The notes under the pieces were generated by a model. That model was given only the letters and a program-made list of their open reading frames with translations. It did no database searches and was not told the DNA's origin. This document shows positions 30,017-38,369 of a stretch of DNA of 64,000 nucleotides, one piece after another (within the stretch, counting starts at the first letter, position 1; each line of letters starts with the position of its first letter). The translations under genes and the position numbers were made by a program. Location of the stretch: contig NC_067204.1 of the NCBI RefSeq assembly GCF_026262505.1, forward strand, positions 3,133,797 to 3,197,796, written 5' to 3'. The DNA comes from Trichomonas vaginalis G3. Its lineage: Eukaryota; Parabasalia; Trichomonadida; Trichomonadidae.

Positions 30017-31567
30017 ATGTCAAATGAAACAGCGTCTATGAGAGAAATACAACACAACCGACAACTCATTATGCAAGCTCTAAATAAGAACACAACAAAC
30101 TTTTCAAACTATTCTAAGATATCTGAGTCATTGAAAGAAGGAAACTTAAAACTGACGATAAACCCAATGACAGATGAGTTTCTGTTTCAAGACAGTAAGA
30201 ACCATACTGTCTGTATAAATCCAACAAAAGGAACTTTAAACGAGAAACCTATAGATGAACTTCTTTTGAAAGCAGATGTTAACAACAAAGCTGACAAAGA
30301 GTATGTCATTGAAAAAGTTCAAGAAGAACATGACAGAGCAGATGCAACATATGCAACAAAAGCAGATGTTAACAACAAAGCTGACAAAGAGTATGTCATT
30401 GAAAAAGTTCAAGAAGAACATGACAGAGCAGATGCAACATATGCAACAAAAGAACATACTCATCCTGAACTAGCAGACAAAACATATGTTGACAATAAAA
30501 TGTCAAGTGAAGTGACAAGAGCTGAAAACGAATATTCTAAAAAGACTCATACACATACCATTGCAAATATTACAAACTTACAAGAAACCTTAAACAGGAA
30601 AAGTGACGTTGGACATACACATACCATTGCAAATATTACAAACTTACAAGAAACCTTAAACAGGAAAAGTGACGTTGGACATACACATACCATTGCAAAT
30701 ATTACAAACTTACAAGAAACCTTAAACAGGAAAAGTGACGTTGGACATACACATACCATTGCAAATATTACAAACTTACAAGAAACCTTAAACAGGAAAA
30801 GTGACGTTGGACATACACATACATCTTCTGAAATAACAGACTTAAACGTTAGCCTTGAAAAGAAGGCAGATAAGAACCATACACACGATTTCTTCGCAAC
30901 TGTTGGTATAGAAAATATTGAAGGAACGGTTGAAGAAACTGGGGATGTATTAAATTGGAAACCTCCTAACTTTCCACAAGGTTTAACATCGGAGGATGAC
31001 ATAACAACGATGAAAGACATTAAATGTAGAAATGTCTATGTCATGGAGGATGAAAACAAAGTTAAATTCACTGCTCAAGATTTATATGATAAAAAAGCTG
31101 ACAAAACAGAGCTTCAAACATTAAAGACAGAAATACTTCAAACACTATATCCTATAGGTTCTATTTACACGTCAATGAACTCTACCAAACCAGAAACAGT
31201 TCTGGGTTTTGGAACTTGGACTCAAATAGTCGACAGGTTTTTGTATTGTGCAAACTCTTCAAAGGAAACAGGTGGAAGTAAAACGATTTCAGGTGCAAAT
31301 TTACCTGCGCACAGTCACTACGTAAATTTAAGTACATCTGAAGCAGGTTTGCATAGTCATAGATTTTGGGATTGGTCAGCAATGACAAAAGGTAAAGGAT
31401 ATGATGTTAAAGAGGACGTTAAGTTTGCTATAAATTGTTACTGGGATAACACTGATGTAGGAGGAATCCATTCACATCGCGTTTCAGGGTATACGCAAAC
31501 AACAGGACAAAGTAAAGACTACATGCCACCTTACATGACAGTTTACGCATGGTATAGAATTGCTTAG
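30017..31567 (+). CDS. Phage-type tail-collar fibre protein
   Basis: 516 residues. Residues 1-85 form a helical attachment region. Two 30-residue units (KADKEYVIEKVQEEHDRADA core) follow, then four 22-residue shaft units with HTHTIANITNLQETLN, a typical phage tail-fibre repeat with His-x-His triads that in T4 gp37 bind metal along the trimer axis. The C-terminal third is a phage tail-collar domain: YPIGSIYTSM, GFGTWTQIVDRFLYC, GGSKTISGANLPAHSHY, more His pairs, and closing PPYMTVYAWYR. It is probably a trimeric receptor-binding fibre of the virion. It looks whole. A fold from a tailed-phage family in a eukaryotic Polinton implies capture. Confidence 0.85.
   Translation: MSNETASMREIQHNRQLIMQALNKNTTNFSNYSKISESLKEGNLKLTINPMTDEFLFQDSKNHTVCINPTKGTLNEKPIDELLLKADVNNKADKEYVIEKVQEEHDRADATYATKADVNNKADKEYVIEKVQEEHDRADATYATKEHTHPELADKTYVDNKMSSEVTRAENEYSKKTHTHTIANITNLQETLNRKSDVGHTHTIANITNLQETLNRKSDVGHTHTIANITNLQETLNRKSDVGHTHTIANITNLQETLNRKSDVGHTHTSSEITDLNVSLEKKADKNHTHDFFATVGIENIEGTVEETGDVLNWKPPNFPQGLTSEDDITTMKDIKCRNVYVMEDENKVKFTAQDLYDKKADKTELQTLKTEILQTLYPIGSIYTSMNSTKPETVLGFGTWTQIVDRFLYCANSSKETGGSKTISGANLPAHSHYVNLSTSEAGLHSHRFWDWSAMTKGKGYDVKEDVKFAINCYWDNTDVGGIHSHRVSGYTQTTGQSKDYMPPYMTVYAWYRIA
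30271..30450 (+). repeat. Two tandem 90-bp coding repeats in fibre gene
   Basis: Two consecutive 90-bp units starting AGCAGATGTTAACAAC at 30271 and 30361, nearly identical, encode a 30-residue coiled-coil-like unit. Element B carries a decayed, shorter version. Confidence 0.8.
30548..30811 (+). repeat. Four tandem 66-bp shaft repeats in fibre gene
   Basis: Units of 66 bp start at 30548, 30614, 30680 and 30746 and are almost identical; a degenerate fifth follows. Each encodes 22 residues with the HTHT motif. Near identity shows very recent expansion or ongoing slippage and unequal exchange. Confidence 0.9.
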
Positions 31568-32468
31568 TCGTCATTTTCAACTTCTTTAGCATATTCGTCA
31601 GGAGTTGTCTTATATTTGTTAGGAACTGTCTTTGAAAGTATACCACCTTGAACCTTAACAAGTTTGAAACGAGGTCTGACAATAGTAGTTTTATCTTCTG
31701 CTTGCAGTCTGTACATTTTGCCATGTTTGCCTAAAACTTCATAATATTCTCTTGTATACTTTCTTCTATTTTTACGAACACGAATGTGAGTACCTGTCGA
31801 GTTCCCATTGTTGTCATAGTCAATAGTATTTTCATATGGGTCGCGTTTAGGTATTTCTATTTTTACTTTGTCACCTTTCTGAAGTTTGAAGCCTGGCATT
31901 CTTTCTTGTTTGTCTCTTTTGACTAAACTATTAAATATATAGTCTTTCTCTAAGTCGGGGTTGTTTTTCATTCTTCGGGGGAGTGGTTTCCCAAACCTTT
32001 TTGTTTACGGCTATTGTAAATATTTAAAACTTGTCTCATCTTTGCCATGGAGAAGTGTCTATATTTGTCGTCATATGACATTTCATCTACCTCACCACTT
32101 TGTGGTTGGTTTAAGTCTCTTAAGATTTTTATACAACTGTCAATGACACCAAGAGCAGAATGGTTTTGGTCGACAATGAAATATTGGTTTACATTTTTTG
32201 AACGCAGATAGTTTTTAATATCGTCTGATTTGAAAGAACTTTCACAGTCAGATGTCAGTTTTGTTGGATGGTATTTGTCAACGAATATTGTCAAAGCAGT
32301 TTTCACATCTAAAATATTTTTGGACTGTAATGGTATGGCTTCACAGTATCTTGTGTTTTGACCGACAAATATTAGCCAGTATGGAGGTCCATCTTCTCTA
32401 TACCTCGGAATGTTTTCCAAGATATCCATAAACCAAGCATTTGGTGTTGAACTAAAGATTTTTATCAT
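31564..32468 (-). pseudogene. rve-family (DDE) integrase, interrupted copy
   Basis: Counterpart of 13710-14615 with the same catalytic-core blocks and C-terminal SH3-like region. It overlaps the fibre gene by a few bases at the stop, convergent. Broken in this copy. Confidence 0.8.
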
Positions 32469-32538
32469 GAGTGCTTTCTTTGTCGCTTTAGAAACATAGG
32501 GTCCTTGTTTGGATTCGTCATTTTTTAACCCATAAGAA

Positions 32539-32940
32539 ATGGGTTTATTTGGCGCATTAGCAGGAGTTGCATCCAGATTTTTGCCCGCAGTGGGAACAAT
32601 AGCCAGAGGTGTATTTGGAGTTGGAAGGAAGATTTTGAGTACATTAGGTATACTTAAAGAGAAAGCACAACCTATTATACAAACTGTACAGAAAGGTTGG
32701 GAGGTAGCACGAGATGCAACAAATCTTATTCCAAATCCTGAAACAAGAGGAAAAGTTCAAGGATGGATGGACAATGTAGGAAGAGAAGCAGGAAACTACT
32801 ATAACAAAGCAAATGACTACTATAACCAAGCAGGGCACTATATGGACCAAGGTGAAAGATTCTTTAACAGAGGATATAACCATGCACAACAATGGGTAAA
32901 CAACAACCAACCGCAACCACCTCAAACGTGGGGAATGTAA
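32539..32940 (+). CDS. Hydrophobic/amphipathic virion-type protein
   Basis: 133 residues. The N-terminal 40 are Gly/Ala/Leu/Val-rich (GLFGALAGVASRFLPAVG, GVFGVGRKILSTLG), a membrane-active-looking segment. A helical middle and Tyr/Asn repeats (YYNKANDYYNQAGHYMDQ) follow, and the end is Pro/Gln-rich. The start lies in a small inverted repeat AACCCATAAGAAATGGGTT. Like the 80-residue peptide gene it could be an internal membrane-interacting virion component. Confidence 0.5.
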   Translation: MGLFGALAGVASRFLPAVGTIARGVFGVGRKILSTLGILKEKAQPIIQTVQKGWEVARDATNLIPNPETRGKVQGWMDNVGREAGNYYNKANDYYNQAGHYMDQGERFFNRGYNHAQQWVNNNQPQPPQTWGM

Positions 32941-32959
32941 ATTTTTTTACTGAGATGAA

Positions 32960-33115
32960 ATGAACAATACAGCATTGAGACAAATGGGTTCAAGATGGAT
33001 TTGTCGACTTCCAGCAGTTACACAACCACGTGTTTGTCAAGTTCTTCCTATACCTCAGGAAGTTTTAGACCGACTTAAAAAACCTAAACAACCAGTTGAA
33101 AACAAAACAAACTAA
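32960..33115 (+). CDS. Small conserved Polinton protein (51 aa)
   Basis: MNNTALRQMGSRWICRL, then QPRVCQVLPIPQEVLDRL and a basic tail. The leader TTTTTTACTGAGATGAA is repeated before the next gene 19 bp downstream, so both seem to have their own start signals. A counterpart is kept in B. Confidence 0.45.
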   Translation: MNNTALRQMGSRWICRLPAVTQPRVCQVLPIPQEVLDRLKKPKQPVENKTN

Positions 33116-33134
33116 AATTTTTTACTGAGATGAA

Positions 33135-33719
33135 ATGACCGAAGAAGTTGAAACGGTAGATTTGACACCACAAACAAAAAGTTCAGAACCATTGTCAAAA
33201 CCTGTCAAAGAACTTACAGATGAAGAGAAAAATTCAATAATAGAAAGTGCCAGGTCTGGAAATACAAACCCTAACTATAAAGTCACTTTTCATAGAAATG
33301 GAACGGCTAGTATCTCAAAAAAGAAACAGACTCTCACAAATAAAATATTGAAGTCTGAAGGAGCTTTCGAGACAACAGATGGGAAGGTATTCTTCACTGA
33401 CCAACAGTTCATTATAGAACATCTCATTGACTTAGAGTCAAAATATTCTAAACTTTACAACAAACACAAAAAGTTGAAAGGAAAACAAAAACAAATGGCA
33501 TATGATATTTATGAAGATGTTGACGACACAACCATACCTGCAAGTGAAGTAAAGTCAGAGGAACCGAAAAGTGACGAAAAACCAATAGAAGAAGGTGAGC
33601 CAAAAACTGAAGATAAACCAAAACCAAAGTTTAGTCTCCAGACTAAACCAAGTCAACCTTCATTAGCTGGTATGGGTTGGCGTCAAAGACTTATGGCAGC
33701 AGGCGGTTACGTAAAGTAA
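33135..33719 (+). CDS. Charged Lys/Glu-rich Polinton protein
   Basis: 194 residues: Lys/Glu-rich helical segment (KELTDEEKNSIIESARSG), a beta-like stretch (YKVTFHRNGTASISKKKQTL), a helix, then an acidic Pro/Lys linker and a C-terminal GMGWRQRLMAAGGYVK. It immediately precedes the polymerase gene, so a role in replication (for example as terminal protein) is conceivable, but no motif shows this. Confidence 0.5.
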   Translation: MTEEVETVDLTPQTKSSEPLSKPVKELTDEEKNSIIESARSGNTNPNYKVTFHRNGTASISKKKQTLTNKILKSEGAFETTDGKVFFTDQQFIIEHLIDLESKYSKLYNKHKKLKGKQKQMAYDIYEDVDDTTIPASEVKSEEPKSDEKPIEEGEPKTEDKPKPKFSLQTKPSQPSLAGMGWRQRLMAAGGYVK

Positions 33720-33748
33720 AGAAAAAACATTTTTTTATTTTTATAAAA

Positions 33749-35902
33749 ATGCCCCCATATAGAATGGATAGAAAGTCTGCTAGAATAAAAGCAGAGTTAG
33801 AAAGATATGGTTGGAGAGTTTCAAAGAAGTTTAAATATAGGAAGGGAAGACCCATAAAAGTCTATGACAAATTGTCTGGTCTTCGCTACGAAATGGACTT
33901 AGAAACAGCACGCGCAAATTATCCAAACAGATTAGAGAGGTTAGAAGAAGAACGTCTTATGGACATGCCTTTCGATGTTAGTGAACCTCAAGTTGAAGGA
34001 CACGACGGCTTTGCCAGATTCTACTGGAAACATGACGAACAATTGCATCCTTTGAGAAGGAAAAAAGGAAAAGGTGAAGACAAACATGCTCCCATGGAAA
34101 GAACAAGATATGCATATGAAAAGTACCGTGAAGTTAGAAGTCAAATTACATCTGGTCGAACCTTTACAGTAAACTTTGACGAAGGAAAGAACAAAGAAGG
34201 CTTCATGGGTGTACTTGCTGCCATTCAAGACGGAAATAAGAAAGGATACAATCTCAGACTAACCGTAACAGATTTAGATGGTCATATTTACTATGCACAT
34301 GGCAATGTCACAACAGCCGCACAACTTCTTGACGCTTTCAAGACTACAAAGAGAGAACAAATGGTTGACTCCGACTCAGACATTTTGAATGCAATTGAAG
34401 GAATTGCAAGTGTCAAGTTCGAATGGTACCAACCTAACCCTCAAGCAGTCAGACAACATGCTGGATACTTCCCCTTCAGAAATAAGTCTGACATTGACTT
34501 GACAAGGTATGGAATTTACAATTCAATTGAAACAATTGTCAATGAACCTTGTATTCTTACATGTCTCAGGAACTCTGGTCTTGTTACAGATGAGAAGATG
34601 AAGTATCTTGAGTCATGTGTGAAAACAAGGTACATGCTCAGAGGTCAATTGTCAAAAATTGCACCGTTGGCAAATGTGAATATCCGAGTCAACATTCCGA
34701 CTGAGAAAGGTTCTTCACATGACGACTATGTTGTTGACAAAGACTTACCATGGTTGAAGATTGTAATTGTCCACAACCACTTCATGTTGAACGAAAGTCT
34801 TACAAACCCATTGTTCGGAAAAGGCAAGTGCAACATTGTCAGAGCTGTAAACATTCTTTTCGAGAAAGGTTTGTTGGAACCAATTCCAGATGACAAGCTG
34901 ACAGAAACTTTTGTACCAAAAGACGAAACAAACTTTTCATTGTTAGCAAGACCAAAAGTTGTTCCAGACAAAGTTATAGCACAAAAGAAGTACACTGTTC
35001 CAAAAGGAGTTGGATTGTTCGGATACCAACCTGAACCAGAAGAACTTCCAATGAGGTTGCAAGAACTTCAAGATGCTATAAACAAACTTCCATTGAGACA
35101 TCCAATTGACGTCAAATTGTATTGGAGAGCATCTGAGTTAGGTCAGAAGGTTTTATATGAAACAGGTTGCTTCGACGATGTTTATGAGATAGCAGGCGAA
35201 GTTTCTCAGAAGATAAGAGACTCACTTGAATTTCCACGAACTGGACCCATTGGTTGCGACAAGTTCGACTCAAACGAAAAGATATACTATGTCGACCTTA
35301 ACGCTGCATACATGAGGTTCGTCCAATATATCCCGACTGGAATTCCAAACGAAGACGGTGAGTTCCCAGGAAGGAACTATACAGTTGGAAAAGTCATACA
35401 ACAACTGTATGATATTAGGAAAGCTTCAAACCCCAAACTTGCAATGACACTCAAATTGCTTATGAATTCGACATGGGGATATTCCATTAAAAAACCTCAA
35501 AAGATGAAGAGTAAACACTATGAGAAGGTCGACAACTTTGTTGAAAGGTTCTCCCCTTTTGTTTTGAAATACGAATTTACTCAAGGTCAAGGTGGCTTAG
35601 TAACCACAGTAAAACCTATTGTCGAACATTGGTCTTATCCTCAGTTCGCAAAAGCAGTCCTTGACAACTACAATGAGTTCTTCTCCGAGGTCAAATCGAA
35701 AGTTGTGGTATACTACGAGAACATCGATGCACTCATGACGAACGAAGAAGGGTATAACAAACTCATTGAAATGGGAATGGTCGGTGAAAAGATGGGTCAA
35801 TTCAAATTGGACAAAATTTTCACCGAAGTTCATGTCCTCTCCAAGCGTAAGTACTGGGGCATACTTGAAGACGGCACAGAAATAAAACATTGCATGAAAT
35901 AA
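33749..35902 (+). CDS. Protein-primed family B DNA polymerase of Polinton
   Basis: 717 residues from the ATG at 33749, with leader ATTTTTTTATTTTTATAAAA. Polymerase blocks are recognisable: IYYVDLNAAYMRF (motif A region), LLMNSTWGYSIKK (motif B, Asn-Ser-x-x-Gly) and VVYYENIDALM (motif C region). It is somewhat shorter than most Polinton polymerases (about 1,000 or more residues). It would replicate the linear element from protein-primed ends. After roughly the first 80 codons GC content rises above that of the left-end genes. Fossil copy; its activity is not assessed. Confidence 0.8.
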   Translation: MPPYRMDRKSARIKAELERYGWRVSKKFKYRKGRPIKVYDKLSGLRYEMDLETARANYPNRLERLEEERLMDMPFDVSEPQVEGHDGFARFYWKHDEQLHPLRRKKGKGEDKHAPMERTRYAYEKYREVRSQITSGRTFTVNFDEGKNKEGFMGVLAAIQDGNKKGYNLRLTVTDLDGHIYYAHGNVTTAAQLLDAFKTTKREQMVDSDSDILNAIEGIASVKFEWYQPNPQAVRQHAGYFPFRNKSDIDLTRYGIYNSIETIVNEPCILTCLRNSGLVTDEKMKYLESCVKTRYMLRGQLSKIAPLANVNIRVNIPTEKGSSHDDYVVDKDLPWLKIVIVHNHFMLNESLTNPLFGKGKCNIVRAVNILFEKGLLEPIPDDKLTETFVPKDETNFSLLARPKVVPDKVIAQKKYTVPKGVGLFGYQPEPEELPMRLQELQDAINKLPLRHPIDVKLYWRASELGQKVLYETGCFDDVYEIAGEVSQKIRDSLEFPRTGPIGCDKFDSNEKIYYVDLNAAYMRFVQYIPTGIPNEDGEFPGRNYTVGKVIQQLYDIRKASNPKLAMTLKLLMNSTWGYSIKKPQKMKSKHYEKVDNFVERFSPFVLKYEFTQGQGGLVTTVKPIVEHWSYPQFAKAVLDNYNEFFSEVKSKVVVYYENIDALMTNEEGYNKLIEMGMVGEKMGQFKLDKIFTEVHVLSKRKYWGILEDGTEIKHCMK

Positions 35903-35909
35903 AAAATTT

Positions 35910-36017
35910 TTATTCGAATTTGAATCGGACAGGTCGAGTTACACCATTCTTGGTCTCAAACTCATATATAACCTGTTTGTTTGTATTTTCGTCGACTATG
36001 GCACGAGACACAAACAT
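35910..36017 (-). CDS. Tiny conserved ORF (35 aa)
   Basis: MFVSRAIVDENTNKQVIYEF, then KNGVTRPVRFKFE: two short beta-like stretches. The first nine codons recur at 63974-64000 in element D with the same residues, and AAATGACACTTTTTGT lies upstream in both, so it is probably translated. It is convergent with PolB (7 bp between stops). Confidence 0.4.
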   Translation of the reverse strand: MFVSRAIVDENTNKQVIYEFETKNGVTRPVRFKFE

Positions 36018-36047
36018 TGACCAAACGTACAAAAAGTGTCATTTCGG

Positions 36048-36311
36048 ATGGTCCCGCAGCCAATCGCATTCGAGCACTTCGAAGAAGCCTTACGTTCCAA
36101 GGGAGAGGGTGTCTGGTGCAAGGCAGAGGTCATGAGACTCTACGAGCAGTACATCCTCAATGCCTGGGAGGACAAATCGTCCTTGGAATGGCAATTCTAC
36201 CAACTCCTCTGGGACGACCTCCTACGCAACTGGGATGACGAAAGAGTCCAATTCAGAGGTCAGGAACTACTTGTCCAAATTATCCTTAATTTAAGCCGCT
36301 TACGCAACTAA
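36048..36311 (+). CDS. Small Trp-rich helical protein
   Basis: 87 residues (MVPQPIAFEHFEEALRSKGE, then WQFYQLLWDDLLRNWDDE), helical, rich in Trp/Glu/Leu. AAAAAGTGTCATTTCGG precedes the ATG, the promoter style of this middle module. GC content near 50% is higher than in the flanking left-end genes. The counterpart is at 63680-63943. No known family. Confidence 0.55.
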   Translation: MVPQPIAFEHFEEALRSKGEGVWCKAEVMRLYEQYILNAWEDKSSLEWQFYQLLWDDLLRNWDDERVQFRGQELLVQIILNLSRLRN

Positions 36312-36360
36312 AAACTTAAATTTACTCGGGGTTTCCCCCTAAAATAAAATTTTTTTACTC

Positions 36361-37065
36361 TTAGAACCACTCGAGGTTCTCCTTACGGTTGTTGAGCTTG
36401 TCACCGTCAATGTGTCTGACCTTCGTCTTCTTGTTTGGATTTGGAACCCATTGAATTGCGACAAGCTTGCCCATGGAGATTGAACCGCGATTCCGAAGGG
36501 TAAGGTTCAAGTGTCCCAAGTTGTTGAGGACTGGGGTAAGAACCTTGCCTGTCTCCTTGTTGCGGATTTGGTATGGGTAGGGTTGGGAAATTTCGTAAGT
36601 GTCATCGGCAACAAGGGTTGCCCAAACTTCCTCTTCTTCGTGTTTCTCTTCTTCCTCTTCTTCCTCTTCCTCTTCTTCGTGTTTCTCTTCTTCCTCGACA
36701 ATTCCTTCTTCAATTCTGTGTTCACGAATTACGGTGTTGGAGGTTCTGTCCTTTCCGAGTACCTTCCAGATGGCGTCTATCTCTTCGAAGAAACGGTAGA
36801 TGAGTCTGGCAAGGTCTCGGTTCTCTCTCGCGTAAATGCGCAAGGTTTCCGTCAAATCATTCAGGCATTTCTCATTGGAAGCTTGGTTCATGAGGACATC
36901 GGCTTTGAGCTTGGTCATCTCTTCCATAAGACTACTTTGGAGAGTCTTAACGGTGTTTGTCAGATGAGCTTTCAAATTCAAAATTTGAATTTGAACTGGG
37001 CGCTTGTCTGGCAACATTGAAAGGACATCTGCCATTGTGTTCGGCTTCGGTGCTTGTTCGGACAT
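36361..37065 (-). CDS. Coiled-coil protein with acidic linker and HNH-type domain
   Basis: 234 residues. The first 120 are helical/coiled coil. A Glu-rich linker with EEEEKHEEEE blocks (about 122-146) leads to a C-terminal domain ending KVRHIDGDKLNNRKENLEW, the signature of HNH_3/NUMOD-type homing-endonuclease modules (His-Ile-Asp-Gly, Asn-Asn, Asn-Leu-Glu). The preceding SMGKLVAIQWVPNP fits the same module. It may nick DNA or only bind it; nuclease activity is not proven. It looks whole. Confidence 0.65.
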   Translation of the reverse strand: MSEQAPKPNTMADVLSMLPDKRPVQIQILNLKAHLTNTVKTLQSSLMEEMTKLKADVLMNQASNEKCLNDLTETLRIYARENRDLARLIYRFFEEIDAIWKVLGKDRTSNTVIREHRIEEGIVEEEEKHEEEEEEEEEEEKHEEEEVWATLVADDTYEISQPYPYQIRNKETGKVLTPVLNNLGHLNLTLRNRGSISMGKLVAIQWVPNPNKKTKVRHIDGDKLNNRKENLEWF

Positions 37066-37097
37066 CGAAAAAATGAAGTGGTTTGAGAATGACGGTT

Positions 37098-37682
37098 TTA
37101 CTTCAAAAAGCTTGTTATGACGGTTAAGTCATACAACAAGTTTAAAATAATATCTTGTTCTTCTTCTGAACGTTTGTTGTCTCTTCCGATAAAAGTTTCG
37201 AACATGAGAACCAAAAAACGTTTTTTGAGATTGCGGAAGAGTTCAGGCAAACGTTCATATTCTGGATATGTTGGGAGCAGTTCAAAACATCTGAGCTGAC
37301 TTTCGGACAAAATTGGGACAATGTCAGAAAATTCATCTTTGGTCGGATTGCTTGAAGGTAAGTCCCTTACATGTAAGTAGCTCTGGTAAAGTCTTCTCAT
37401 TTCTGCTAACTTTTGGAGTATAGCTTCGTAGTTTAGAAGTTTTAATTTTAATTGTCTTATTCCACTCTTGACATCTAAACGGTAACTATCCATGAGGTCA
37501 AGAGTAGCTTTGGTAGCTTTAAGTGGAGCTATCTGTTCCTTGACTCCTGCAATTTTGGTTGCAATTGTGGTTTGAGCTCCTTCAAGTTCGCCGTCTATGT
37601 CGTTCTCAACGCCTTCAACCATGGCTTGAAACTCTTCATCGGTCCATTGAGATTGGTGTGGGACGAATTTAACTTGCTTCAT
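37098..37682 (-). CDS. Helical coiled-coil protein (194 aa)
   Basis: Mostly long helices (FQAMVEGVENDIDGELEG, KLKLLNYEAILQKLAEM), with a C-terminal globular part (YPEYERLPELFRNLKKRF). The counterpart at 62317-62901 differs in very few residues. Unknown function; same strand as the HNH gene with a 32-bp gap. Leader AAACATTTTTTTCATTTTTTGA. Confidence 0.55.
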   Translation of the reverse strand: MKQVKFVPHQSQWTDEEFQAMVEGVENDIDGELEGAQTTIATKIAGVKEQIAPLKATKATLDLMDSYRLDVKSGIRQLKLKLLNYEAILQKLAEMRRLYQSYLHVRDLPSSNPTKDEFSDIVPILSESQLRCFELLPTYPEYERLPELFRNLKKRFLVLMFETFIGRDNKRSEEEQDIILNLLYDLTVITSFLK

Positions 37683-37709
37683 TCAAAAAATGAAAAAAAA
37701 TGTTTTTAC

Positions 37710-38098
37710 TCAAAACGTTAAGGTTGACTGAACTGGTTGGATGTCGCCTTCACAGGTTATGTAGAACGGCTGACCCGAGAAGTGAAGGAGAGACTGAATT
37801 GCCAATTTCATATGGGGTAGGGGGTTCTCCTTGTTTGGTATTTTTATCCAAGGACGTTTGTTTAGGAACTTAACAAGAGCTTCTCTTTTGGCGTCCTTTA
37901 TGTCGTCGTAGGCTGTCCCGTCTGGTATTGAATTGGAATTCCAGTCGAAGTCTCGAGCTGAAGTGTAGACCTTCCAGAAATACTGGTGAACTTGACCTTG
38001 GGCTTCATTACCCTGCGCAAGTACTGCTTAACAACTTCATTTATCTCTATAAGGTAAATTGCCTCGTCAAATCCTTCTGGCATTCCGAGTCCTTCCAT
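37710..38098 (-). pseudogene. Small soluble Polinton protein, interrupted copy
   Basis: Counterpart of 61607-61981 (FDEAIYLIEINEVV, LQLETSTGIPI). Broken. Its start adjoins the iteron array, as in element D. Confidence 0.55.
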
Positions 38099-38100
38099 CC

Positions 38101-38352
38101 GACAGGAAAATATTTTCCCGACAACTGGAAAAAATTTTCCCGACAACTGGAAAAAATTTTCCCGACGACAGGAAGAACTCTTCCAGTTGTCCGTCCGTAA
38201 CCATTCAAATTTTCGAAAATTGAGAACTTTTGGTCGAACTTCAGAAAAAGTTTTTCCTTCCGACAGGAAAGGTTTTTCCTTCCGACAGGAAAGGTTTTTC
38301 CTTCCGACAGGAAAGGTTTTTCCTTCCGACAGGAAAGGTTTTTCCTTCCGAC
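38101..38352. repeat. 22-bp iteron array with palindromic core
   Basis: Left block: about three units of the type AACTGGAAAAAATTTTCCCGAC (22 bp) at 38103-38166. Right block: a degenerate unit at 38243-38264, then four near-identical 22-bp units at 38265-38352 (AGGAAAGGTTTTTCCTTCC core, itself a small hairpin). Between them is a core with the perfect 14-bp palindrome AATTTTCGAAAATT (38208-38221). It lies between divergent genes. Element D has a differently sequenced 21-bp array at the same place. Candidate replication origin or regulatory array. Confidence 0.75.
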
Positions 38353-38369
38353 GGTTAAGCCACAAACAG

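Noticed and set aside
30017-31567. Bacteriophage contamination as source of the fibre gene
   Set aside because: The gene occurs in two copies embedded between the same Polinton genes, with the same leaders and AT-rich codon use.
36511-36803. Ser- and Phe/Leu-rich frames opposite the HNH-type gene
   Set aside because: They are antisense readings of the Glu-rich linker.
38101-38352. CRISPR-like array
   Set aside because: Units are directly adjacent without spacers and the setting is eukaryotic.
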